Assembly (NCBI RefSeq): GCF_048544455.1
Contig: NC_133532.1
Coordinates: 13,394,948-13,458,947, forward strand
DNA length: 64,000 nt
Origin: Silene latifolia
Lineage: Eukaryota; Streptophyta; Magnoliopsida; Caryophyllales; Caryophyllaceae
Reading direction: 5' to 3'
Of this stretch, positions 45,450 through 59,000 are shown in pieces. The notes below the pieces were generated by a model. That model did not search any database. It saw nothing but the letters and a program-made list of their open reading frames with translations, and was not told the origin of the DNA. The position numbers were made by a program, and so were the translations under genes. The number at the start of each line of letters is the position of its first letter. Within the stretch, counting starts at the first letter, position 1.

Positions 45450-45454
45450 GCTTA

Positions 45455-46211
45455 GGCATCAAGGATCTCCATTTATGGAATTGTGCTGCCATAGCTAAAT
45501 ATGTATGGTGGATTGAGAAGAAGGAAGATCACCTATGGGTGAAGTGGGTCCATGCCATATTTTTTATCAAAGGTGCAGTTTGGAAAGATTATGAACCTCC
45601 CTCAAATTCTAGCTGGGCATGGCGTAAAGTCTGTCAAATTAGGAATAATGAAGGATTGCATTTGGTCTCAGAATGTCACATTTTCCATCAGTCTTGGGTA
45701 TAATTGGCTGCTCCTTGATACTGATAATGTGGCTTGGTATCCTTGGCATCTTAACAGATGGATCTTTCCAAAACATAGATTCATTTGTTGGAATATTGCA
45801 CAACAAGGACTTCTCACGCAAGACAGATTGATGAACATGAGCATTACACAACAGAACAGGTGCTACATGTGTAGACTTCTGCCAGATGACCACGATCACC
45901 TATTTTTCTTATGTACTTACAGTGCTAGATGTTGCAGTTTGATCTCTGATTGGTGCTCTTTTCAGCTCCCCCTGACAAAATTGCGCCTCAGAACGCTTAC
46001 CCAGAAGAAAGTCCTAGGCATCATCCTTGCCTCATTGTTATATCATATCTGGATGTGTCGAAATAAGTGTAGAATTGAGCAGATTATGTTAAGACCCGAG
46101 AAGCTGGTTGATCAGGTTAAGTATGATGTTAAAACTAGACTGAAGAATTGTAAGATTAATTGCATTAATGTAAATATACTAGATTTGCTGAATGTAATTA
46201 GGAGTAACTAA
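45455..46211 (+). pseudogene. LINE ORF2, C-terminal zf-RVT portion
   Basis: Resumes after the copia insertion with GIKDLHLWN, the normal continuation in plant L1 ORF2. From about 45550 it reads in another frame through a zf-RVT-like domain: PKHRFICWNIAQQGLLTQDRL, then a zinc-binding CYMCRLLPDDHDHLFFLC, ending at TAA 46209-46211. The domain lies after the RT in plant LINEs. At least one frameshift separates the two parts. Confidence 0.85.
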
Positions 46212-46300
46212 GGATAAAAAGGCCGAGGACTTTGCCTTAAAATTGCTTGTAAGGAGATTATGATGTTAATGAGAAAACTTACATTTTCCCCAAAAAAAAT
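46212..46300 (+). other. LINE 3' UTR and A-rich tail
   Basis: Short UTR after the ORF2 stop, ending CCCCAAAAAAAAT. An A-rich end next to the duplication is the signature of target-primed reverse transcription. Confidence 0.85.
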
Positions 46301-46314
46301 ATGTGTGAGTAGAA
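46301..46314. repeat. LINE target-site duplication, right copy
   Basis: Exact match to 5207-5220, abutting the A-rich tail at 46292-46299. Both insertions inside the LINE are younger than this event. Confidence 0.93.
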
Positions 46315-46903
46315 ATCCTCCTAGGATTTAGGGGGAGTCTAAATGGGTTTAATGGGTATGATTGGATGATTAATATTTGATTCTTTGGTGAGTTGTTTAG
46401 CCTTCTTATCCATGCACACAAGGTGTTTGATGAATTGTATGAGTGAAAGCACACGCCTTTCTTCATTATTTGCTTAATTCCCCTATGAATGAAAGTTTAT
46501 GGAGGGTCTTGTTGTATGTTTAGGAGAAGTGTTGATGCTTAATGAAAGTTAGGTGTCATCTTTAGGAAGGTCAAGACATTGATTGTTTCTCCTAGGGTAA
46601 CCCTTACCATTGACCCATTAAATCACCATGTTTGTCCTTAACCCATTTAGATGAACCCAAAAGCCCTAGTCTTTAAATCAATCGTTTACACTTCATCTCA
46701 ATCGCTTGTCTTAGTTTATATCTAGTAGTTTAAATTTGAATCAACTCCCTTCATTTTCCCGACTAGACTAGACTCGCATTAAACTAAGTAGAAACCTCTC
46801 CATCCTTGTGGTTCGACCCCGATTTATACTACTAAATTGGGTTACAAATTTTGTTGGTGATAAGAAACACGACACTACATACATAATACATTTTTGATAT
46901 CAT
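46315..46903 (+). repeat. Right piece of Athila-like LTR
   Basis: Ends GATATCA six bases before a tRNA-Asp-like primer site. With 5097-5220 it would form one LTR of about 710 bp. No second LTR copy is present in the window, so the boundaries are inferred. Confidence 0.5.
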
Positions 46904-46908
46904 CAAAA

Positions 46909-46926
46909 TGACGCCGTTGCTGGGGA
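46909..46926 (+). promoter_or_regulatory. Athila-like primer-binding site (tRNA-Asp type)
   Basis: TGACGCCGTTGCTGGGGA differs at two positions from the TGGCGCCGTTGCCGGGGA site common in Athila-lineage elements. Confidence 0.75.
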
Positions 46927-47079
46927 TGGCGTTAGGTTATACTTAGTTAGTTAGAGTCTTAGGCTTAGTCTTAGCTACTTGTTGTTTGCTTTAGTAGTTG
47001 TGTGTTTCTTGTAGAGTGTGTGATTGTTGCCTTACCCTAGTGTGTAAAAGCACTAGGAGTCTTACGGTTTGTCAAGTGC

Positions 47080-49840
47080 ATGCCTAGGAGGAACCATCAA
47101 GCTTTGCTCTTTGACTTCGACCCCGAAAGGTTTTTTCGAGCATTAAGGAAAAGGACTATTGCAAGAGTTAGAACCTCCACTCAAGCCACTTCAAACCAAG
47201 CAAATTTATCCACCCAACCTACTATTGAAGACACACCATCACAACAACCAAACAACATAATTGAGCCTACAATAGAAAATCCATTTCACAACTTCCAATT
47301 TCCAAATAGCCCACCTCAAACACCACCCCCTCATATACCAAATCCACCACCAACAATGGCTTTATGTGACCATAACCGTCCTAACCACAATGATGCTTGT
47401 GACCCAATTAATTTCGGCACCTTGGCTCCCAACAACTTTGAGATGCACCCCGCCCAAGTGGGGTTGATTGAAAAAGACTTGTTCGGAGGACAAATTGAAG
47501 AAGATGCTCATGCTCATCTAAGAAAGTTCAAGAGAAAAGTCTCTATGATGAAAAAGAATGGGGTGTCCGAAGATACACTAAGGATGATGTTGTTCCCATT
47601 CTCCTTGACGGTTAAGGCGGACCGATGGTTGAATGTTCACCCTCCGGACACATTCACAACTTGGGACGCTTTAGCCAAGACATTCATGGCCAAGTACTAT
47701 CCATCATCCAAGACCGTCATGCTTCGAAATAAAATCCACACTTTCCAACAAGAGGATGGATAATCCTTGGGTGAAGCATGGGATAGATATCAAGACCTTA
47801 TCGCTAGTTGCCCTCACCATGGGATTCCGGATTGGTATGTCACCCAAACCTTCTTCCAAACCTTGTTGCCAAGAACAAAAAAAAATGGTGAATGCCTCCG
47901 CGGGAGGGGGATTTGATCATTTGGGTGATGAGAGGGCACTACTCTAATCAAGAAAATGGTGGACTCTTAGGCAAATTATGGCACAAGAGTGAATGTCTTG
48001 AGAAGAAGTAAGCACCCTTCCAAATTTTTAGGGAATGTGGAGACTAATGTTAAGCTTGATATGCTCAACAAAAAGCTTGAAGAGTTGAGTAAGAAGAAGC
48101 AAGTGAACCAAGTAAGCTAAGCTACCACATCTAATGGATCATCCATGGAAGAAGTAATGCAAAGATCAACTTGTGAGTCATGTGGAGGGATGGGTCACAC
48201 CTATCAAGTTTGTGAAAATAACCATCACAACAACTTTCATGGGAACAATGTGCAAGAGGTGAATGCTTTCCAAGCATTTAACAACTTCTCCTACCGTTCA
48301 CATAGGCCCTCTTTCAACAACAACCAAGGATCCAACCAAAGCTTTGCCAATCAACCTCAAGCATACCAAGATTATGGAGGTAACCATGGGAACCAAGGTA
48401 ATCAAAACTTGTACCAAGGAAACCAAGCCAACCAAGGGTTTGGCCAAGGATTCAATCAATGGAACAACAACAATTGGAACAATCAAGGATACAACAATAA
48501 TCAAAGGTACAAGTTTAGAGATCAAGGATATGGCTTTCCTCTTCCAATTCCCAACCAACCTTTCAACCAAGAGCCACCACCCCAAGCAAGTAATACCATG
48601 GGAGATGATAAATATGACAACTTAGTGAAGTTGATAGGGGATTTGGCAAGTAATACCCAACAACAAATCAAGAGTCTTGAAGCTAAAGTGGCTTCCCAAG
48701 CTCTCATGAGTTCTCAAAAACCACCGGGTGTATTTTTAAGACAAGGGCAAAACCCAAGGGACCCTATGAAGGCAAAGGAAGTTAATGCTATCATGGTTGG
48801 AGTTGAAGAGGAAAAATAAGAGTCATTTGATTTGCCAAGTCAAGAGGAGTTATCATACCCTACTCCCTTTTCCATGGCTGTGGAAACATTCCAAGAAGTT
48901 GACCATGAGCCCGAAAAAGAGAGCATGGGAGGCTATGTGCTTGAGAAAATAATGACAATTCATGGTACAAGCTTGGATATTGAAGTCGGCCCGGATAAGG
49001 GAGAGATGGTTATGACTACACCAACCACTATGAGTGAAGAATATGTGCTTGAAGAAATTGTGGAAGCACCAAACGTGATGGTAGAAGTTGAGAAGAGCCC
49101 GAAAAAAGAAGAGATGATCATAGTGGAAGAACACTCTTTGGACAATCAAGGAGGATCAAATGACACTTCAAGGTATGACAAATTTATGGACTTGATAATG
49201 AAAATGGAGACCTCCAATCCACCTTTGGTGGAGATGCCTCATTACTCCAAATTCCTTGAAGAAGTCATTTCTACAAGAGTGGACATTAGTGGCCATGAGC
49301 TTGATGCCTCAAGTGAAGAGTGTAATGTGGTCAAGTCTAAATAAATCCCCGTCAAACTTGATGACCCCGGGAGTTTCTCAATTCCATGTACCATTGGTGA
49401 CCAAAAGGTGGATAGTGTTTTGTGTGACTTAGGGGCAAGTGTGAGTGTCATACCACTTGCCCTTGTAAAGAGGTTAAATATTTCAAGCTTAGCCCGCACT
49501 TCCATTACAATCAAACTTGCCGACGGGACAATCAAATCTCCAATTGGGATTCTCAAGGATATCATGGTTCAAGTTGGTAAGCTTCAATTCCTACCGATTT
49601 TGTTGTGTTGGACATTCCTATGGGAAGATGGTCTCGTATCATTCTTGGTAGGCCATTCTTGGCCACGGGAGGAGCTACCATAGATGTCAAAGAGGGACTA
49701 TTGTCATTCAAAGTTGGGGAGGAAAAAGTTAAATTCAAGCTACCACATGCTTGAAAGAAAACCGTGATTCAAAACATGTTTGTCGTGGAAACGTTAGAAC
49801 TCCATGAGAATGAAGATGAGATATCCACTTTGTAAATATT
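47080..49840 (+). pseudogene. Athila-like gag and protease; RT and integrase missing
   Basis: ATG at 47080 opens a gag frame to 47763. It has a Pro/Gln/Asn-rich N-terminus and the Athila gag core (GLIEKDLFGGQIEEDAHAHL, LRMMLFPFSLTVKADRWLN, TWDALAKTFMAKYYPSSK). Frameshifts follow. From 48145 comes a zinc-knuckle half (CESCGGMGHTYQVC), then a long Asn/Gln/Gly-rich tract (about 48200-48500). After a stop at 48817, an acidic spacer and the protease (VLCDLGASVSVIPLALVKRL, 49415-49475). Coding similarity fades by about 49840. No RT, RNase H or integrase is present, so the element is truncated or deleted. Confidence 0.83.
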
Positions 49841-49936
49841 GTTTATATTTGTACATATACATATATACTTGTAAATTTAAGAAAATTCAAGAAAATGCTT
49901 AAAAATCGGAAAAAAATTAAAAATTCCAAAAATATT

Positions 49937-49940
<4 letters not shown>

Positions 49941-49974
<34 letters not shown>
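49941..49974. repeat. (TA)n microsatellite, left of TIR element
   Basis: About 17 TA units directly abut the left end of the element at 49975. Confidence 0.92.
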
Positions 49975-49976
<2 letters not shown>

Positions 49977-50230
49977 CAAGTTCTAATGAGTCCACCTAAA
50001 ATGGTGAGTCCACTAAGTCCTAATCCTAGCCATTGATCAACTAAGATGGATGGTTGAGATTTTAAAATTTTAAGAAGAAAACTTTAATGTTTTATAACTG
50101 AAACTTTAATATATGAGTGTAACTTTATTTCTTTACAATTATAACTTTAATATTTAAGGTTATTTTATGAATAAAAATTTAAATTTAAGTTATAAAATTT
50201 TATTTTAAATATATAAAATCGATTTTTAAA

Positions 50231-50930
50231 AATAACTTTAATGTTTTACGAGTGAAACTTTAATGCTAAAAATTGAAACTTTAATTTTTTTAAACAATTT
50301 TTAATATAAAAATTTGAATTTATTTAATTTTACTGATTTTTAAATATAACTTTAATGTTTTACGAGTGAAACTTTAATCCTAAAAATTGAAACTTTAATT
50401 TTTTTAAACAATTTTTAATATAAAAATTTGAATTTATTTAATTTTACCGATTTTTAAATATAATATAACTTTAATGTTTTACGAGTGAAACTTTAATGCT
50501 AAAAATTGAAACTTTAATTTTTTTAAACAATTTTTTAATATAAAATTTTTGATTTATGTAATAATTTTACTGATTTATAAATATAACTTTAATGTTTTAC
50601 GAGTGAAACTTTAACGCTAAAAATTAAAACTTTAATTTTTTTAGCCAATTTCTAATATAAAAATTTGATTTTAATTAATTTTACTAATTTATAAATATAA
50701 CTTTAATGTTTTAAAGGTGAAACTTTAATGCTAAAAATTGACACTTTAATTTTTTTTAGACATTTTCTAATATAAAATTTTGATTTTAATTATTTTTGCT
50801 GATTTATTAATTTTATGGTTGTAACTTTAATGTTTTACGATTGTAACTTTAATCATAATTTATGAAACTTTATTTTTTTTTAGGAATGTAACTTATACTA
50901 ATTTGAATTTAGTTTATGAAACTTTATTAT
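50231..50930. repeat. About six tandem units of 112-122 bp
   Basis: Copies begin near 50231, 50343, 50462, 50579, 50697 and 50817. Each starts with ATAACTTTAATGTTTTACGA and repeats the phrase GAAACTTTAAT. Later copies are more diverged. Very AT-rich, noncoding. Confidence 0.85.
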
Positions 50931-51009
50931 TTTAGGAATGTAATTTTAGCATATCTACGAAACTTTAGTCCATATCTACGAAACTTTAGTTCATATCTTT
51001 GAAACTTTG

Positions 51010-51775
51010 GTCCATATCAATATGTCATTACCACCAAATCCCCTCCACAACAACCCTTACCCCGACAAATTGAAAAAAAAAAAAAATGAACAGGCGGCAG
51101 TATATGCGACCCCACGACCACAACGCCGACCACACCACCACGCACACGCCTCCCTCTTTTCCCGAGTTAGTAGTGGTGGTTGCCAAGACATCAAATTAGT
51201 ATTGGTGGTTGCCAAGACATCATCACCACACATGACCTCCCACCAAAAAATCTGAAAAACCCAAACAAAAATTGAGAAACATGATGGCGGCAGCCTGACC
51301 CACCAACCACCATCACGACAACACGACACCACCACTATCAAATCTGAAAAAAAAAATAAAGAAACAAGGAGGCGGCGGCGGCCTGACACCAACCTCCACC
51401 ACGACATCACCACCATCACTAGCCCCACACTTGACCCACCGACACCAAATCTGGGAAAAAAAAAAAAAAAAAAAAAGAAATGAGAAGGCTGCGGCAGAAG
51501 CGCGGCTGTGCTGCAGAGAGGAAGGAGAACTTGTGGGTGGACGTGGTGGTAGTGGTCCGTGAGACAGAGAGGCCCGCTGGGGGGAGGTGGTGGTGGTGAG
51601 AGTGTAAGAAAAGAGGATAGAGGAGGAGGTAGTGGTGGTGCGCAGTGGCAATCGTGTTTGGTGGTGAGCGGGGGCGGACGTGCTCGGTGGTGGCTGCGGA
51701 GTTGTAGAGAGAAGGTGGGGAGGAAGAGAGAGAAGTAAGAATGTGATTGTGAGGCAGTAAAATGAAATTTTAGGG
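51010..51775 (-). other. Gene-like GC-rich segment inside the TIR element
   Basis: Clearly richer in GC than its surroundings. On the minus strand it starts with AAACCCTAAAATTTCATTTT and CT-rich sequence like a plant 5' leader, followed by Thr/Ser/Pro-rich frames and two copies of a T-run-CAGATTTG module. Open frames exist on both strands (51313-51651, 51057-51428 minus) but none is recognisable. Possibly a captured gene fragment; no function assigned. Confidence 0.4.
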
Positions 51776-51902
51776 TTTGGTAGTGTTTTTATATAGGGCT
51801 TCTATTTTGAGATTTAATCTTGACCTTTGATTTTGTTAAAATCTAATGGTGAGGATTAGGACTTATGGACTCACCTAAAGAAGGTGGACTCATTTGATCC
51901 TA

Positions 51903-54003
<2,101 letters not shown>

Positions 54004-54226
54004 GGCTCTGTTCTTTTGGACTGAAATTGTCAGAACTGAACTGAACTGAACTTAATGGAGCTGAACTGATCTGAATTGAACTGAACTGAAATAATAATAA
54101 TAATAATAATAAAAAGATTATACTAATAATAATACCAATAATAAATAATATTATAATAACAATAATACCAATAATAATAATAAATATTATAATATTATTC
54201 ATTAAGAATAATAATATATTAATATA

Positions 54227-54260
<34 letters not shown>

Positions 54261-54316
54261 CTAATAAGATATATAAAAAATAAAATAGTAATATAACAAT
54301 AAATATAGTAGTAGTA

Positions 54317-54382
<66 letters not shown>

Positions 54383-54620
54383 TATTAGTAATATAAATGA
54401 TGTCATTATGAATAATAATATAATATAATAATAACTAATAAATAAATAATAATAATAATAATAGGTCTAATATACTGTAATAACTTATTAATATAATAAT
54501 ATTAAATATAATAATAATAAATATGTGATGAATAATATTAATAATAATGAATATGTTAATAAAATAATAAATACTCCGTATAATATAATAACTTATTAAT
54601 ATAATAATATTAAATATTAA

Positions 54621-54662
<42 letters not shown>

Positions 54663-55055
54663 TGTTATGAATAATATTAATAATAACGAATAAAATAATA
54701 AAATAATAAATATAATATAATAATAATGATAATAATAATAATAATAATCAAATATATTAAATATAAATATATTAATATAAACAATACGAATTAATTATTA
54801 ATAAATATAATAGTAATATAATAAATATAAAAATAATATAATAATAGTAATAATAATAGTAAATACATTAATAATAATAATAATAATAAAAATAAAAATA
54901 ATAATAATAATAATATCAATAAGAATATAAAATAAGAATAATAATATTAATGTTGAAATAAACTAATATGAACTGAACTGAATGGAGCTCAACTAAACTG
55001 AACTAAACTGAACTGGACTTATTAGAACTGAAATTAAGTCCAAAAGAACAGGGCC
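54004..55055. mobile_element. MITE with ATA-expanded interior
   Basis: Left end GGCTCTGTTCTTTTGGACTG; right end on the other strand GGCCCTGTTCTTTTGGACTT. The inverted similarity continues into GAACTGAACTGAA-type repeats on both sides (54029-54090 and 54971-55020). The interior is almost entirely (ATA/AAT)n derivatives. No duplication could be fixed (flanks ...CTCTTT and TTCGCATA). The long Tyr-only frame on the minus strand is just the repeat translated. Confidence 0.75.
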
Positions 55056-55437
55056 TTCGCATATACAATAAAAGATTCTTAATTCAATTTTAATTAAGTC
55101 ATCAAATAAACGGCAACAATGCAATATTACTTCAGTTGTATGCAACAATGCGCAGGGAAAAAGAACGGCGGAAGGAAAAGGTGTCATTATAGCGAACCAT
55201 AACAATACAGCATACGGAAAGTCACGCCGAAGCATGCGCTGCCAATAAAGCACCTCGGTAAGAGACATGTCAGGCCCAAAAAACAAAGCTAAATGTTTGT
55301 GGATTGTCAAACAATATGAAAGGCTATTGTAAAACAATATGCAAGGCCAACAAGTTAGGCCCAATTACACCACAAAAAGACAAGACCGCAAAAAGACAAG
55401 AAATGTTGAACTATTCATCCTACCAATGCCAAAAAAT

Positions 55438-55516
55438 GCACTCTTAACTCCCCTTGCACACTTTTATATATAAGGGGGGCACACTCTTAACTCCCCCTGC
55501 ACTTTTATATAAGGGG
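55438..55516. repeat. Tandem duplication of about 38 bp
   Basis: GCACTCTTAACTCCCC..., TTTTATATA and AAGGGGGG occur twice in succession (55438-55486 and 55487-55516). Each unit pairs CCCC and GGGG blocks around a TATA-like centre. Confidence 0.7.
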
Positions 55517-55762
55517 GGATTTGATTTCCGAGGTTACTATTTAGACAAGACAAGTGTTTTGCCAAAAAGATTACAAAGGTTTACTATTTAGATTAACTTT
55601 TTCAATATTATTTTCGTCTCAATCAATTCTTTACGGAATTTATCTTATATTCAAACACGACCATTTTTGTAATTTTACTATTTCAGTTACAAACTGATCA
55701 CATTAATACTCCATAACAAAATACAAAGCAATTGCGCAACCGGTTCAGGGAGCCATAGTTAC

Positions 55763-55768
55763 TTTATT
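55763..55768 (-). terminator. Polyadenylation signal of the CCCH gene
   Basis: AATAAA on the minus strand, 311 bp after the stop codon. Confidence 0.55.
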
Positions 55769-56078
55769 CCACAAGCAAAAGAAAAGCAGGCTTTACACCT
55801 TCACCGGTACATACTAATTCCACCGGAACTGCGGCACAGAATCATAAAACTCCGTCCCTTCATTATTTACCAATGGTAAAAATCCATACTGCAGTATTCT
55901 TCCACAGCTTAATTTCCATTGTGCAATTCTAAGCATATATAGCTACTTACTATTAACAGAAAGACGAGAAAGTATACAGATACCCAAGTTGCGAGATACT
56001 GAGTACACGAAAAGTGATACCAATGGAGTTCACTTTGTACAGTTGACTTACATGGTATTAACATCACATAAGCAGGCT

Positions 56079-59000
56079 TCAATGTCCGGAAGCTAATAGT
56101 ACTGTACTTTGACCACCAGTCCGATGGTCACTAATGGAAGGTGTCAGTGTAGACGTTGAACCAATAGAGCCGTTGCCAGATTGTGACGGTATGGAATACT
56201 CTGGTCGGAGTGACATGGATGATGGAGATGGAGAAGGCAAAATAGCTGACATGGACCCACCCAAGTAGGGAGAAACCGGCATCTCAGCAAGAGATGATGC
56301 TGACGGACTGTAGTTCATCATACCAACTGGATGATCAAACTTACATGTCGTGCCAAATTTGCAATACCCATTTTGCATATAGAAGGTGCACGGTTGGGTT
56401 CCCTGTAAAAATCGATGGTAATCAGCACAAAGTATAGCAATACAACAACACAACTACACAGTGTCTCGAGGTATACCGATATATGTGGCCTAACCTTTGA
56501 GCTAAGAATAAAAAGAGGTGGTTTTCAGATGACTCGTGATAAAAATTTCATAAGGAATTTGCAACGAATGACCGCTAATTACAATAAAAAAGCACATACA
56601 GTTCAGCGAGCCATTTTGGTTTATTTTATCATTATATCGAACCATAAAAATAGCGTGTCTTGGGATCCGTCAGAATGGCAACCATAGAAAAACATTGTCA
56701 ATCAGCAACTTCTCAATATCCGACATTTAGACACTATGACACTTCAATTCGAACCAAAACATGAGAATATTTCATATATTAGCCACACTTGGACATGCAC
56801 TCGTGTCGAATGCTTCTAACCATATCTAAATCTAAGTAATATATTTGAGGCGCAATGCTGCGTACATTCGAACCCCCTACCATTCCTAGGCAGAAGTGTT
56901 TGAAATAATGGAGCAATGTTGTTGCATTATGAATACATTCAAGTTAGGTTTGTCCTACAACTCATTCAATTAAGAAGACATCACACAAAACATGGAACTG
57001 TTGTTATTTACTGGAATCTATCTAGGATTAAGGGTATGTTTAGATTGAGAGATTTAGAGGGAAAAGAAAGGGAGGGAGAGTAGAGGATTTAAAATCCCTT
57101 GTTTGGATAGTAAATAAGGGTGGAGGGAAATGGAGGGGGAGAGATTTGGAGGGATCCATTTTCCCTCCTCCAAGCCTAATCAAAATCTCTCCACAATAGG
57201 CAAGATTTGGAAGGAAATTGTATCCAAACAACCACACTCCATTCCCCCTCCCCTTCCCTTCTTTCCCTTTCCCTTCCCTCCTTCCCCCTCCCCTCCCTTT
57301 CCCTCCACTTTTGCTATCCAAACACACCCTAAGGGTGGCTTATGTGCAACAAGCTGACCAATGAAATGGAACGAAGGACAACTACGAGTTTCAAATTAGG
57401 TACATCTACTTTGACAAAGTGTACCAGAAACCAAGTTCTCTAAAGTTAGGGTCAAACAAATCATCCGAGTGTGAGATTGTCGAAGGAACACAAACAAATT
57501 GAAGAGAGAATTGAACATGTATGGAGTATATCACAAGATGCACACTTTTCTACACATCAGTAAAATACTCCGGATAGCTACTTCGTGAACTTTTGTTTCA
57601 CGTATTTGTAGTATGTTTTTTGTGCATCCAATCCCACCGGCTTACATACGTTGGGATCCTCCTAAACCCAAGATCAGTGCAATACTGCTAATCTGCTATC
57701 CATAATATTGCAAATAATGCACCAAAAACGTTCATGACACACAACAATAACAAATCCATTTTAAGGCTTATGGGAGGATATTATGTTCGCTTCACATGTA
57801 GAGTCTGTACTCTGTAAAAGACTAGCGGGCATCTCTGCCTTCAAAATTTTTCATACTCAGTTTTTTTTCTTAGGATGGAAAGAAAATTGAACCTTTTAGC
57901 CCCCATCATTCCCCTAGGTAAACATGCCTACTAACCAATGGAGAAACTATCCCCCCTTCCCGCTTTCTACCAAATTCACCCCCAATGCAAGGTGTAAGCG
58001 AATCTTACTGAGCATTTTCCGAAATGACTACTTAGATTACAGTCATCAAACTAACACTAGCACTCATGGACTCCATTGTTAAATGGACATCAAACAAGAG
58101 CTGTTGCAGAAGTTAACGAGTTTTCATAAGAAATAGCCAATGTATTCACGACATAGAGAGGCTACTTCTGAATGACCTATAATGAAAATTGTGTTCGAGA
58201 TTCATCCTGCTTCAAAATAAAATGAAGCACAACCAATTTAGTGTGGCATTTTACTATATTCCAACATGATCCAAATAGTAGGTCTTCGTCAAACATACAA
58301 AGCATGAGATAGATGTGACCACAAACCATGCATACCCAGATAAGGCTTTAATACAACCTTATCAGGGGTATCTTAGTAGCAGTATGAAAAGAATCCGTGC
58401 AAACTGCTAGCAGTTAAAATTCGAATATCACAATGCCAAAAGCAGAAGTGAGGGTAGGGGCGGCCCTCTTAACCTAGATCAAGTCCCTTTATTGGATGTT
58501 GAACTGTGGGAAAGAGATACAAAAGTGGAAGATAAGACTTACAGGACGAAGAGGTAGGCCGAGTGGACCAAGGAAACAAGCTGCAGCTCTGTCTGGTGGA
58601 TGATGAAATCTACAAGAGGCGCCAAACTTACAACTACCTGTTTTCAAGTAGTATTGACACTCAGGTTCACCTGGTCTCTCTGGAAAGCTAAGTTCTTTAA
58701 CACTACTCGCAGACTGCCCTATAGAAGTTGGTAAATTAGGATAAGATCCTGGTAAAGCATGTCTAGGGGTTACTCCATATACCGAAGCTCCAGCAGTTTG
58801 AGCACCAGGAGATAAAGCAGGCTGTACAGACCCCTGCATTCAAATAGGACAATAAATTATCAGAAGATTTTCAACTCCTGCTACAAAATTCAACTGATTT
58901 CTTAGAAAGACAGACTCGTGTTAATGTGATGAGAGACCAAGCCTTTTAACATGAACCCTACCCATGAACCCGCTAAATAATATAACTACCCCATTTGACT

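Larger units (their letters stand above)
5221..46300 (+). mobile_element. Full-length plant L1-type LINE, split by two LTR elements
   Basis: Non-LTR retrotransposon of about 4.76 kb when the Tat element (7136-34973 with its duplication) and the copia element (36975-45449 with its duplication) are discounted. It has a 5' UTR, an ORF1 with DUF4283-like and zinc-knuckle regions, an ORF2 with AP-type endonuclease, reverse transcriptase and a C-terminal zf-RVT region, a short 3' UTR, and an A-rich end (46292-46299). The flanking duplication shows that it is complete at both ends. Several stops and frameshifts make it inactive. Confidence 0.92.

Noticed and set aside
48298-48707. Minus-strand frames opposite the Athila-like gag tail
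   Set aside because: Shadows of the Asn/Gln/Gly-rich sense frame.
51057-51651. Minus-strand frames in the GC-rich segment as real proteins
   Set aside because: Low-complexity, T-run-derived Phe stretches and no recognisable domain; kept only as a possible captured fragment.
56415-56687. Plus-strand frame of 90 codons beside the last CCCH exon
   Set aside because: Falls in the last intron on the opposite strand, with no recognisable motif.
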